Source: Allotamlana fucoidanivorans (GTDB taxonomy: Bacteria; Bacteroidota; Bacteroidia; Flavobacteriales; Flavobacteriaceae). From it: DNA of 64,000 nucleotides. This document shows positions 1 to 7,845 of this stretch, piece by piece; within the stretch, counting starts at the first letter, position 1; each line of letters begins with the position of its first letter. A program made the translations under genes and the position numbers. The stretch lies in contig NZ_VDCS01000015.1 in the NCBI RefSeq assembly GCF_006265225.1, forward strand, positions 1 to 64,000, given 5' to 3'. The notes beneath the pieces are model-generated. The model was given only the letters and a program-made list of their open reading frames with translations. It searched no databases and was not told the origin of the DNA.

Positions 1-128
1 AGTATTTTGAGATTACTGAGCGGTTTCAAACTAACCAAACTAACTATATGAAAAACTTACTATTGTCTTATATCTGTAATAGGGTATAAGTGTTATAAAA
101 CCCCTAATTTTTTATTCTATTTTTTCTT
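1..128 (-). ncRNA. putative array sRNA, copy 1 (truncated at window edge)
   Basis: No gene covers this stretch. Read on the minus strand it has a TATCTTTG box (134-141), about 65 bases of variable sequence, a conserved block (about 25-62) and the right part of a terminator hairpin whose other arm lies before base 1. Bases 1-60 are almost identical to 442-501 (copy 3), so the missing arm can be inferred from there. On the plus strand the conserved block contains a short ATG reading frame (48, MKNLLLSYICNRV then stop). I prefer the RNA reading because the strong U-tract lies on the minus side in the other copies. The existence of a transcript is inference. Confidence 0.45.
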
Positions 129-133
129 TGAGT

Positions 134-205
134 CAAAGATACCCCAGATACAAAGGCTAAACGGTGTCTTTTTAAGTGAAGTGTTCTAAAAAGGAAGTGA
201 ACTGA
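134..205 (-). promoter_or_regulatory. promoter and 21-base-spaced direct repeat upstream of sRNA copy 1
   Basis: On the minus strand TATCTTTG (134-141) fits the Bacteroidota -7 consensus TAnnTTTG. No good -33 TTG is seen. Further upstream, AAGTGAA occurs at 174-180 and again at 195-201, exactly 21 bases (two helical turns) apart, with TGAC after the distal one. The same arrangement is present in front of copy 6. Direct repeats one or two turns apart near -55 to -75 suit a dimeric activator, for example a LytTR-type regulator; that identity is inference. Confidence 0.45.
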
Positions 206-230
206 CTATAGAAGGCATTTAAATGCATGT

Positions 231-300
231 AACAAAAAAACCGCTTAGTTTTAGAAGAAGACTAAACGGTTTTCAACCTAACCAACTAAATAAAATTTTA
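231..300 (-). repeat. array unit, copy 2 (degenerate)
   Basis: A hairpin (CCGCTTAGT at 241-249 with ACTAAACGG at 261-269, one mismatch) is flanked by an A-run at 234-240 and TTTT after the right arm. It is followed by CAACCTAACCAACTAAAT, a decayed version of the block in copies 1, 3, 5 and 6; the ATGAAAAA part is missing. On the minus strand it would end in a terminator with a run of seven U. No clear TAnnTTTG box was found for it. Confidence 0.4.
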
Positions 301-428
301 TCTAATCTTTTCTAAAGTACGTATTTAAGAATGTTTTAATCGGGTTTAAATATTAATTTAATGTTAACTTTTTGTTTGTTAAGGTGTTATGAGGGGTTTT
401 GTTATTTGGTGATTTTCAAATTCACATA

Positions 429-510
429 TAAAAAACCGCTCAGTATTTTGAGATTACTGAGCGGTTTTAAACTAGCCAAACTAACTATATGAAAAAGTTA
501 CTATTGTCAA
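429..510 (-). ncRNA. putative array sRNA, copy 3
   Basis: A perfect 9-bp stem (436-444 with 456-464) is flanked by an A-run on the left and TTTT on the right, then comes the conserved block AACTAGCCAAACTAACTATA and ATGAAAAAGTTACTATTG (to about 506). It matches copy 1 base for base through nearly all of 442-501, suggesting a recent duplication. The minus-strand product would end in the hairpin plus U-run. Upstream on the minus side, AAGTGA-like words appear at about 520 and 546, but spaced 26 rather than 21 bases, and I see no convincing -7 box. It may be a decayed or differently regulated copy. Confidence 0.4.
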
Positions 511-674
511 TCGGATAGCGAAAGTGAGTTTATTATAATAACGGATAAAGTGAACAATATGTTTAGAAAAACAGACAATTAGTGATTTAAATTAAGTTTT
601 GGTCGCACTAACAATTTATACTTTCCAATATACCCAGATATATCAGTAATAAGGTATAAATAGCCATTGTGTTC

Positions 675-973
675 TTAATAAGAGATTACTTCTCCTACAA
701 GCTTAACTGTTTTATCATAATAAATTTGTAAAATTTCCCATGTATTACTTAAATGCATTATCATACCATAGGCCACGGGTTTAGATTGCAGCATTAGAGG
801 AAGGTCAAAATAAGCATTTTTATAAAGGATTTGGGATGAATTTTGTCTAATAAATAATCTCTTTTAGTTATAAAACCTGGCCAAAGACTATCATCTGATC
901 TTGTTGAAATTCCATCAGAAAACTCAGGTGACAAGTAAAATAGGTAAAGGGTGTTAACGTTTTTATGCTGAAT
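675..973 (-). pseudogene. decayed coding remnant, function unknown
   Basis: Two minus-strand frames join into one protein-like stretch. From 973 downward one frame reads NTLYLFYLSPEFSDGIS and then TRSDDSLWPGFITKRD. After a frameshift near 845-860 a second frame reads through LPLMLQSKPVAYGMIMHL to VKLVGEVISY and a stop at 675-677. The amino-acid composition looks like real protein, not random frame, and the upstream part is cut by a stop at 974-976. I do not recognise the family. It looks like the C-terminal end of a lost gene lying between array units. Confidence 0.5.
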
Positions 974-1021
974 TCAATTCAAGCAGATTTGAAAATAGTT
1001 AGAGAAAACAATAATTAATTT

Positions 1022-1085
1022 AGAAAAAATAACCGCCTAACTTTGGGGGAATTAAGCGGTTTAGGTCTAGCCAAAATGGCTAGAG
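1022..1085 (-). repeat. array unit, copy 4 (degenerate)
   Basis: AACCGCCTAA (1031-1040) and TTAAGCGGTTT (1052-1062) form an imperfect hairpin with an A-rich left flank, as in the other units. It is followed by TAGCCAAAATGGCTAG, a second small hairpin (about 1068-1084) where the conserved block would be. The CTAGCCAAA word resembles the start of the block in copy 3. The ATGAAAAA part is lost. Confidence 0.35.
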
Positions 1086-1300
1086 TCTACTAGTTTTTGT
1101 CTTCTGTTTTTTAAGGAGGTTTATTACACCTATTAAAGCATAATAAATCCAATACAAAATTATAACCTCTAATCATTTTTTAGTTTGGAAATAATTTGAA
1201 GTATCTAAAATGGTTATTGAACCAGCAAGAACATAACGTGAAGGGTTTTTAAGGTTATTAGATTTGTATGAAACTTATATTATTTTTTTAGTTTCTGTGA

Positions 1301-1412
1301 TAAAAAAACCGCCCAGTTTTTAAGATCACCGGGCGGTTTTAAACAAACCAAACTTACTCTATGAAAAACTTACTATCACTAGCAGCTTTCAATGGGTTAA
1401 AAGTACAGTTGT
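1301..1412 (-). ncRNA. putative array sRNA, copy 5
   Basis: A GC-rich hairpin (CCGCCC at 1309-1314 with GGGCGG at 1331-1336) carries seven A on its left flank and TTTT on its right. The conserved block AAACAAACCAAACTTACTCT then ATGAAAAACTTACTATC follows (1338-1377). Read on the minus strand it is a transcript ending in the hairpin and a run of seven U. A weak TATCTCAA box lies at 1417-1424. A TGTAAAG direct repeat with a 21-base period lies farther upstream. In the plus direction the block could start a 25-residue frame (ATG at 1361). Confidence 0.42.
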
Positions 1413-1458
1413 TATTTGAGATAAGCCTTCGCTATTAAAGCGAAGTAACTAAAAATTC

Positions 1459-1488
1459 ATGTAAAGCAACTTAAAGGCCGTGTAAAGT
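1459..1488 (-). promoter_or_regulatory. 21-base-period direct repeat upstream of copy 5
   Basis: TGTAAAG occurs at about 1460-1466 and 1481-1487, one period of 21 bases, at a similar distance (about 35 bases) from the candidate -7 box as the AAGTGAA repeats of copies 1 and 6. The word differs (GTAAA against GTGAA), so shared recognition is only a suggestion. Confidence 0.3.
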
Positions 1489-1489
1489 A

Positions 1490-1640
1490 AAAATTATCCG
1501 CTTAACTCTCTCTAAAACTAAGCGGATTCAAACTAACCAAACTAACTATATGAAAAACTTACTCTTTTCAATTAATAACAGAATAAAACGTATAAAACTT
1601 AAAAATTCTTCTTCTCAAAATTATTTTCTGTTATTAATAT
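1490..1640 (-). ncRNA. putative array sRNA, copy 6 (best-formed unit)
   Basis: The stem ATCCGCTTA (1496-1504) with TAAGCGGAT (1519-1527) is followed in plus orientation by CAAACTAACCAAACTAACTA and TATGAAAAACTTACT (1529-1564). On the minus strand a TATCTTTG box (1645-1652) would start a transcript near 1639 that runs through about 70 variable bases, the conserved block, the hairpin and AATTTTTAC, about 150 nt in all. The plus-strand alternative is a 30-residue ORF starting at 1550. Promoter, spacing and terminator together make the minus-strand RNA the better reading, but expression is not shown. Confidence 0.5.
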
Positions 1641-1644
1641 GACA

Positions 1645-1715
1645 CAAAGATAGGGTAGGAGTATGGCTAAGTTTTTCTTAATAAAGTGAAGTGGTCAGAA
1701 GTGGTGGTGAAATGA
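1645..1715 (-). promoter_or_regulatory. promoter and 21-base-spaced direct repeat upstream of sRNA copy 6
   Basis: TATCTTTG on the minus strand (1645-1652) is identical to the box of copy 1. Upstream are AAGTGAA (1684-1690) and TGGTGAA (1705-1711) with a 21-base period, followed by ATGAC. The gap between box and repeat is 32 bases (33 in copy 1). The variable RNA body between copies is not conserved, so the matching upstream region points to selection on regulation. Confidence 0.45.
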
Positions 1716-1887
1716 CTTCAACAGAGTATAAACCGTCTATGGATTTATAGCGTAAGGTAGTGTATGTTAAATAAGCTTATAAAATTAGTCGGATTAAAAC
1801 TTTAAATTAAATACAAGATTTATGCGCTCAATAAAAAGTGATATAATATTAAACCGGCTCAAACTTGTTATTGGTACTGTGTTTTTG

Positions 1888-1895
1888 TAAATTTG
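1888..1895 (+). promoter_or_regulatory. -7 promoter box TAAATTTG
   Basis: TAAATTTG fits TAnnTTTG, with TTG at 1865-1867 twenty bases upstream. Transcription would begin near 1900, at or beside the ATG of a 33-codon frame. Confidence 0.4.
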
Positions 1896-1899
1896 CACC

Positions 1900-2001
1900 A
1901 TGGGAAAAGGAATACATGAAAAACGAAATAGCAGAGTCTTCAACTTCAACTTTCTAGTTTTTAGAAATCAGTCTGATAAATTTATTCCTCCTACAACATA
2001 A
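1900..2001 (+). CDS. possible 33-residue small protein, unknown
   Basis: The frame reads MGKGIHEKRNSRVFNFNF and ends IPPTT before a TAA stop. It follows directly after a good -7 box, which would make its mRNA nearly leaderless. The MGKG start and basic composition recall tiny ribosome-associated proteins, but the rest does not match any I know. It could equally be part of a non-coding transcript. Confidence 0.25.
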   Translation: MGKGIHEKRNSRVFNFNFLVFRNQSDKFIPPTT

Positions 2002-2147
2002 TCATAGCACTGCTTCTGTTTCGGTGTAACTGCCTTTATTTAATCATTATAAATCATTACATAGTTAATTATTATGTAGTGTTGTTTTGAGATGAATTCA
2101 AATATGTGCCTTTTGTAACAAGGTGTAACCTTCCTTATAAATAGTTT

Positions 2148-2585
2148 ATGGAAATAAAAATCTTTGATGCCTTTACGAGGTTATCAACAATGAACATTAA
2201 TCAAATTACAAATTTTTTACATAAATATTCTGGTGACTTTAAAGATAGTAAGTTTGGGATAAGAAAATCTATTATGTATGCAGCAAAAGAAATACCTGGG
2301 ATAGGCGGGTATGTTTTGGTAATTGAAGATGCAACCGACATTGTAGGAGCGGCCGTGGTTAATAAAACAGGAATGAAAGACTATATTCCAGAGAATATAT
2401 TAGTGAATCTTGCTATTAAACCAAGTTACAGAGGAAAAGGAATTGCGAAAACTCTTATTAGGCAACTTAAGTCGTATTGTAAAGGAAGCATTGCTCTACA
2501 TATCAACCCCGAAAATCCTGCTATAGCATTATTTAAAAAAGAAGGTTTTAAAGTAGCAAACATTGAAATGCGTCTTATGCGGTAA
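2148..2585 (+). CDS. GNAT-family N-acetyltransferase
   Basis: A 145-residue single-domain protein. The acetyl-CoA binding signature is visible as NLAIKPSYRGKGIAKTLIRQ (about residues 85-105, R/Q-x-x-G-x-G/A type), followed by the usual C-terminal NPENPAIALFKKEGF strand-helix pattern. The substrate cannot be read from sequence. It precedes a 63-residue protein and proC-proB on the same strand, with gaps of 33 and 24 bases, so co-transcription is likely; whether it acts on proline or glutamate metabolism is unknown. Confidence 0.8.
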   Translation: MEIKIFDAFTRLSTMNINQITNFLHKYSGDFKDSKFGIRKSIMYAAKEIPGIGGYVLVIEDATDIVGAAVVNKTGMKDYIPENILVNLAIKPSYRGKGIAKTLIRQLKSYCKGSIALHINPENPAIALFKKEGFKVANIEMRLMR

Positions 2586-2618
2586 CCTTAAAACACTATT
2601 AAAATTTAAAGCAATCTT

Positions 2619-2810
2619 ATGAAAATTATAAAAATAAAACGAAAAACAAATTACGAAAAACGCTACTCCTTAAAAATGGGAGAGCTTACCACCAAGGTCA
2701 CGTATATAAAAAAATACTTTTTAGGGATTCCCTTTGAAACGTTGCATAAATACAGAGAAACCTACTACGGAGAGGTGAAAGACTGTAAAGACTGTATGCT
2801 ATTTATTTAA
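2619..2810 (+). CDS. small hypothetical protein
   Basis: A 63-residue, lysine- and tyrosine-rich protein with no signal peptide or membrane segment. It ends in KDCKDCMLFI, a C-x-x-C pair near the C-terminus. It lies 33 bases after the acetyltransferase and 24 bases before proC on the same strand. I do not recognise the family. Confidence 0.55.
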   Translation: MKIIKIKRKTNYEKRYSLKMGELTTKVTYIKKYFLGIPFETLHKYRETYYGEVKDCKDCMLFI

Positions 2811-2834
2811 ATAAAAATCTGAAATAAAAAACAA

Positions 2835-3641
2835 ATGAGAGTACTTGTTATTGGCGCTGGAAATATGGGGATGACCTATGCAGAAGGTATGTCGAAATCC
2901 AAATTATTAAAAAAAAGAAGCATCATGGTTATTGATAGTTGTTCTGAAAAATTAGAGCAACTCAAGTCTTCAGAAAACTTTGAAGCCCATAAAACGTTTG
3001 AAGATTGTGTACCCAAGGCAGATATTATTTTTATAGCCGTAAAGCCTTATCATGCTGAAGAATTATTAAAAAACATTTCGCCATTATTAAATGAGGAACA
3101 AATCATCATATCTATTATGGCTGGGGTAACTATTAAGGCCATGCAGGATATTGCAGGATTGCCTAAAATTGTTAGAGCTATGCCCAATTTACCAGCCCAA
3201 ATAGGTAAGGGGCTAACCTCTTATGTAGCTACAAAATCGGTATCAAGAATTGAATTGCTGGCTATAGAAAGTCTTTTAAATACCACAGGCAAATCCATAA
3301 AAGTTTCTAATGAAAAGTTTATTGATGCTTCAACAGGAATTTCAGGAAGCGGGCCCGCCTATGTGTTTTATTTTATGCAAAGTATGATGGAAGCAGCCCT
3401 TGAAATGGGCTTCTCTCAAAATGATTCCACGCTACTGGTAAGTCAAACCTTTTCAGGAGCTGTTGAACTATTCAATCAGAATAATTTATCGCCTACTACC
3501 TGGATGGACCGTGTGGCATCAAAAGGAGGCACCACCCAAGCAGCTTTAGATTCTATGGATGATAATAATATAAACGAACTTATAAAGGAGGCCGCTCAAG
3601 CAGCATTTAATCGTGCGATAGAGTTAGGAAAAACATACTAA
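2835..3641 (+). CDS. proC: pyrroline-5-carboxylate reductase
   Basis: Catalyses the last step of proline synthesis, NAD(P)H-dependent reduction of 1-pyrroline-5-carboxylate. The N-terminal Rossmann motif is VIGAGNMGMTYAEGM (residues 5-19), and the family signature is visible near the C-terminus (VASKGGTTQAALDSM, about 226-240). At 268 residues it has the usual family length. The proB ATG follows after one base, so the two are translationally close. The N-terminal SISGSGPAYVFYF segment (about 170-180) matches the dimerisation region of known enzymes. Confidence 0.95.
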   Translation: MRVLVIGAGNMGMTYAEGMSKSKLLKKRSIMVIDSCSEKLEQLKSSENFEAHKTFEDCVPKADIIFIAVKPYHAEELLKNISPLLNEEQIIISIMAGVTIKAMQDIAGLPKIVRAMPNLPAQIGKGLTSYVATKSVSRIELLAIESLLNTTGKSIKVSNEKFIDASTGISGSGPAYVFYFMQSMMEAALEMGFSQNDSTLLVSQTFSGAVELFNQNNLSPTTWMDRVASKGGTTQAALDSMDDNNINELIKEAAQAAFNRAIELGKTY

Positions 3642-3642
3642 A

Positions 3643-4413
3643 ATGTACAAAGAACGTATAGTAATTAAGGTTGGTACAAATGTAATGACCAATAAAGATA
3701 ATAGAATTGTAAGACCTGTTCTGAGAAATTTGGTGAAGCAGATTGCGGCACTTTATGAAAGAGATATTATGACCATATTGGTGTCATCAGGATCGGTCAT
3801 TGCAGGTAAAGAGGTCCTAGGAAAATCAAACATTCAAAATAGAACCCAACGCAGACAGGTTTATTCGGCTATTGGACAACCACGAATGATGCGTTTATAT
3901 TATAATATTTTTCATGAATACGGTATGAAGTGTGCGCAAGTGTTACCAACAAAGCGTGATTTTAGCCCAGGCCAGCACCGAGAACATATGATTAGTTGTT
4001 GTGAAGGTTTACTTGCCGAAGGGGTAGTACCTATTGCTAATGAAGATGATGCAGTATCGGTAACAATGTCAATGTTTTCAGATAATGATGAATTAGCTAG
4101 TTTAATTGCACAACTTATTAATGCGGACAGGCTGATTATTTTAACCGATATTAATGGGTTGTATACGGGAGATCCAGCTGATGAAAGCACCAATTTAGTA
4201 AAAAAAGTGGGGCCAGATGAAGACTTAAATAAATATATAGAAGATTCTAAGAAAAGTGAAGGAGAAGGGCGTGGTGGTATGGGATCAAAATTAGAGTATG
4301 CTCAAGAAACAGCTTCTAAAAATATTCCTACCTATATAGCCAACGGAAAATTAGATAATACCATAATAGATATTATAGATGGAAAGCCTATTGGGACTAA
4401 AGTGTCTCTATAG
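3643..4413 (+). CDS. proB: glutamate 5-kinase (no PUA domain)
   Basis: Phosphorylates glutamate to gamma-glutamyl phosphate, the first step of proline synthesis. The amino-acid kinase fold is shown by VIKVGTNVMT (residues 6-15), LVSSGSVIAGKEVLG (about 46-60), NEDDAVSV and LTDINGLYTGDP (about 163-175). At 256 residues it consists only of the kinase domain; many bacterial ProB proteins carry a C-terminal PUA domain of about 100 residues, absent here. proA is not next to it in this window. Confidence 0.93.
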   Translation: MYKERIVIKVGTNVMTNKDNRIVRPVLRNLVKQIAALYERDIMTILVSSGSVIAGKEVLGKSNIQNRTQRRQVYSAIGQPRMMRLYYNIFHEYGMKCAQVLPTKRDFSPGQHREHMISCCEGLLAEGVVPIANEDDAVSVTMSMFSDNDELASLIAQLINADRLIILTDINGLYTGDPADESTNLVKKVGPDEDLNKYIEDSKKSEGEGRGGMGSKLEYAQETASKNIPTYIANGKLDNTIIDIIDGKPIGTKVSL

Positions 4414-4425
4414 GCTTTCCTTATA
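4381..4425 (+). terminator. possible terminator overlapping the end of proB
   Basis: GGAAAGCCTA (4381-4390) and TAGGCTTTCC (4411-4420) form a perfect 10-bp stem around a 20-base loop; the stem includes the proB stop codon. The U-tract is poor (TTAT), so it may be only weakly intrinsic, or serve both convergent genes. Confidence 0.4.
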
Positions 4426-4453
4426 AAATTGTATTAAAAAAGGTAGTAAATGG

Positions 4454-5257
4454 TTAATAATGATAGCTTACAATACGGCCGTTAAGAGGTTGCTCATTCC
4501 TATAATTGTTAATTGGCATGTTGCTTTTTAACTTAAGAACCTCTTCAACTGAAAGTATTACAGGCTTTTTAAACACTATCCAGTTCACTATTTCTGAACA
4601 AGGTGGGGTAGTTAAAGAGCCACTATAAGAATAGTAGCTTTTATCATCAAGAAATAAATTAGATAGGTCAACTTCTTTATGAATCTCTTTTTTATCTCCG
4701 TTAGCCAAGGGTAAAAAACTTTCAAAAAACTCAAATAACTGACTTTCAGCACCCTCTTCACCTAAAACACCTAAAACGGTCAATTTTCCAGATTTACTTA
4801 TATGCACTAGGTGTATTTCAATAGGATAGATAACCCCATTAATTTTATGTTCAGAAGGTTCATGAAAATGAATCTGTTTTAAATAGTAGGTTTCATTTTT
4901 ATAATTAATAGAGTCGCCTGGTTCAAAACCAAACACTATAGTGTGCCCATTGTTATGTACATCGCTAATAAGTGTACTTGGTGTATATTGAATTTTCAAA
5001 TTATTGGCACCTTTTACAGAGTCTACACTGCGGTGAATAATGTTTATTGGAGACTGTAATGACCCATCACAGTCTGAATCTTTTTCAATTTCAGTCCAAT
5101 GCTCAGGTGAAGTCTCGCCTGAATAACTCCAGTGTTTTTCATGTGCTTGATGTTCATCTGTACTGTGTGTATCTACTTTAGTTTTTTTAGGTGCTTGTAT
5201 GCAAGAAAATAATGCTAGAAAAACAATACTAAATAGTAAAGTGATTTTTGTTCTCAT
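4454..5257 (-). CDS. alpha-type carbonic anhydrase, lipoprotein
   Basis: Reversible hydration of CO2 outside the inner membrane. A signal peptide ends in a lipobox with Cys19 (LALFSC). The catalytic domain shows the alpha-class zinc histidines H130 and H132 (QIHFHEPSEH) and H149 (EIHLVH), plus the SLTTPPCSE segment carrying the threonine gatekeeper. Length 267 fits. It is convergent with proB and is followed upstream by the TonB receptor on the same strand, 200 bases away. Confidence 0.93.
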   Translation of the reverse strand: MRTKITLLFSIVFLALFSCIQAPKKTKVDTHSTDEHQAHEKHWSYSGETSPEHWTEIEKDSDCDGSLQSPINIIHRSVDSVKGANNLKIQYTPSTLISDVHNNGHTIVFGFEPGDSINYKNETYYLKQIHFHEPSEHKINGVIYPIEIHLVHISKSGKLTVLGVLGEEGAESQLFEFFESFLPLANGDKKEIHKEVDLSNLFLDDKSYYSYSGSLTTPPCSEIVNWIVFKKPVILSVEEVLKLKSNMPINNYRNEQPLNGRIVSYHY

Positions 5258-5288
5258 GATATAGTTATTTCATTTAATTTGAAAGCAA

Positions 5289-5296
5289 CAAAATTA
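5289..5296 (-). promoter_or_regulatory. -7 promoter box for carbonic anhydrase
   Basis: On the minus strand TAATTTTG fits TAnnTTTG and lies about 30 bases before the carbonic anhydrase ATG. The -33 element is less clear (TTG 15 bases upstream). Confidence 0.4.
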
Positions 5297-5457
5297 AAGA
5301 TACCGTCTATCCAATAAACTTACAAAAATCAGTTTTTTACCATATTTAGGTTAAAGTTATTAACTATTTCGTTTTCGGGCTTTGTGTCCTTATGTTTTAT
5401 ACTATAACATATACCATATAATACAGGTTGCCAGGCTTTTTATTGTACGTCTTGTAC

Positions 5458-7824
5458 TTATCTTCGTCTACCCGAAAATTCCATGGCTTCTCCTTTACCA
5501 AAACCATAGCTAATACCAAAAGAAATAAAGCGGCCGCGTTGTCTTTTATTATATAGAAAGAAGTTGGGTTGCGTCGTTGTTGTTTGGTCTATTCTTGAGG
5601 CAAATACGTCTCTGATGCTTAAATTTAGAATGGTTTTTCCTTTAAATATTTTTTTTCTAACCCCTAAATCGGCAAAAATATTATCCGATATTTCACTCTG
5701 AATGGTTTGGTACTTTGATCTGTAATTACCAGTGATTTCTAATTCAAATTCAGCAGGAAGTTTAAATTTTGTGCTCAGACTAGCAGACCATTGATTGCCT
5801 TTAAAATCAAAAACTTGACTTTCAAAATCTCCCTTCCTATTAAAATAATTAAAATTGAAATCACCGTTTATAGTCCACCATTTTGTTGGTATTAGTTTAC
5901 CGTTTGCTTCAAAACCTGTTACTGTATTAGAGCCTACATTTTCAGGTCTTGAAATACTTACATTATTTTCAAAACGGGTAATGCGTTCTACAACATCGGT
6001 GGTATATCTGTTGTAAACCGTAAAATTAAGAGACACTTTTCCTATTTTATTGATACTTGTTATTTCATACGAGTCGGTATACTCCGGATTAAGATCAGGG
6101 TTTCCTGTTGAAATATTAAAATTGTTTCTAATGTTTGAAAAGGGGTTTAATTCTCGTAATCTTGGTCGTCTTATACGTTTTGAAAATCCTGCTTGTAATG
6201 AAAAGTTATCGGAGATTTTATAAGAGGTATGACCACTAGGAAACACATTATTGTAGTTCTTTCGGTTGTGTTCATTGGTAGTTTCAAGTACCGTTTTAAG
6301 TGCCGTGTTTTCTAATCTTGCCCCGAGTTTAATACCCCATTTTTTGCCTTCATAAGCGGCAGTGGTATAAAGGCCCAAAACGTTCTGGTTAAAGTTGAAG
6401 ATGTTTGTTAAATCAGGGTTGCTTATCCATTTGCCATCTATAAAATCTTCAACAGTAAAATCATTGGTAACACCATTTATAACATATTGAGAGCCTATTT
6501 CAAGGGTGTATTGTTCTAGAAAAGGATGTGTGTAGTCTAGTTTAAAGGTATAATCTTCAAGTTTATAGTCTGTTCGTGTTTTTTGCAACGCATCGTCTCG
6601 ATTCCCAATAATGGTAATATTGTTGAAATCTGAAAATTGATCTTTTCTAAAAGAACTACCTAAAGCGCTAAAAAGTAGGCTCTGATCTTTATGACGCTCA
6701 AAATCTCTTTTAAATTGCAGCTCATATCTTAATTTAGGATTTGTTGCCTCTGTAAGTTCGCTTCTTATCCATTCATTTAAAAGCGTATTGCTACCGTCAG
6801 TCTCCATAAAACGTGCATAGGCCTCTTGATCTTCAACCTCATAAGCATAGGAAGCCGAAAGTGTTACCACATTTTTTTCATTAAAATAATAGTCAGATCC
6901 AATTAAAATATTGCCAAACTTTTCATCAAAGGCACTGGATCCATAACTGCTCACAGTGCTTTGAGTGGTTAAATCACGATTTATAGTTTCATAATCACTA
7001 GGATACGTTCTAATACCAAATCCTAACTGACTAAAGAGATTAAACTTTTCGGTACGTTTGTTTAGGCTTAACCCGAAGGAATTACTTCTAGGATTACCAA
7101 CATTTAATGTGGCCGAACCATTTAAACCTCTTTTTTCTGATTTCTTAATGATGATATTTAAAATCCCAGAGGTACCTTCGGCATCAAATTTAGCAGAAGG
7201 GTTGGTAATAACTTCAACCTTTTCAATCATATCGGCAGTAATGCTTCCCAAGGCATTCCCTTCGGCGCTAGCCAAAACAGAGGGTTTTCCATTAATTAAT
7301 ATTTGAACACCTTGACTGCCCCTTAAACTTATTTCGCCTTCAATATTTACGGTTACAGATGGAATATTATTTAAAACCTCTAAGGCACTAGCTCCCGTAG
7401 AACTTAAATCACTTCCTACATTGAATACGCGTTTATCTAGTTTAAACTCCAGTTGCGAGCGTTCGGCACGTACAACAACTTCATCTAAAGTTTGTTGGTC
7501 TTCTTCAAGAATAATAGTTTTTAAATTAATGTTGCCTTTTTTGATATTAAAATTGGTTAAGGTTTGTGATTTAAATCCCATAAAACTGATTTCAATATAA
7601 AAGTGTCTAGCTTCTGTTTTTAATTGAAATGAACCATTTTCTGAACTAATGGTACCAGTAATAGGTTTCTTTGAATTTTTGTCATTTACTGAAATGGTGG
7701 CAAATGCAATAGGGTGTTGGTTCTGGCTTTCAACAACTTTGCCTGTTATTTTTATAGAAGACCTCTGGGCCGAAACACTAAAAAGTGAAAATAAAAGAAG
7801 AACAATAAACCAAATACTTTTCAT
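5458..7824 (-). CDS. TonB-type outer-membrane receptor with CarboxypepD_reg-like N-terminus
   Basis: A 788-residue protein with a signal peptide (1-20, ending SVSAQ), an N-terminal carboxypeptidase regulatory-like beta-sandwich (about 25-110), a plug (about 120-230; IPSVTVNIEGEISLRGSQ is the plug core) and a long C-terminal beta-barrel of the OMP_b-brl_3 type ending in FGRG..EFSGRRR. No canonical N-terminal TonB box is obvious. The substrate is unknown; proteins of this family often take up metals, peptides or glycans. It stands alone, not paired with a SusD. Confidence 0.85.
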   Translation of the reverse strand: MKSIWFIVLLLFSLFSVSAQRSSIKITGKVVESQNQHPIAFATISVNDKNSKKPITGTISSENGSFQLKTEARHFYIEISFMGFKSQTLTNFNIKKGNINLKTIILEEDQQTLDEVVVRAERSQLEFKLDKRVFNVGSDLSSTGASALEVLNNIPSVTVNIEGEISLRGSQGVQILINGKPSVLASAEGNALGSITADMIEKVEVITNPSAKFDAEGTSGILNIIIKKSEKRGLNGSATLNVGNPRSNSFGLSLNKRTEKFNLFSQLGFGIRTYPSDYETINRDLTTQSTVSSYGSSAFDEKFGNILIGSDYYFNEKNVVTLSASYAYEVEDQEAYARFMETDGSNTLLNEWIRSELTEATNPKLRYELQFKRDFERHKDQSLLFSALGSSFRKDQFSDFNNITIIGNRDDALQKTRTDYKLEDYTFKLDYTHPFLEQYTLEIGSQYVINGVTNDFTVEDFIDGKWISNPDLTNIFNFNQNVLGLYTTAAYEGKKWGIKLGARLENTALKTVLETTNEHNRKNYNNVFPSGHTSYKISDNFSLQAGFSKRIRRPRLRELNPFSNIRNNFNISTGNPDLNPEYTDSYEITSINKIGKVSLNFTVYNRYTTDVVERITRFENNVSISRPENVGSNTVTGFEANGKLIPTKWWTINGDFNFNYFNRKGDFESQVFDFKGNQWSASLSTKFKLPAEFELEITGNYRSKYQTIQSEISDNIFADLGVRKKIFKGKTILNLSIRDVFASRIDQTTTTQPNFFLYNKRQRGRFISFGISYGFGKGEAMEFSGRRR

Positions 7825-7845
7825 TTAGAACAAACGGTCTTTAAA

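Noticed and set aside
1-1640. CRISPR array
   Set aside because: Units are spaced irregularly (about 195-600 bases), differ in sequence and contain palindromic terminator hairpins; no cas genes.
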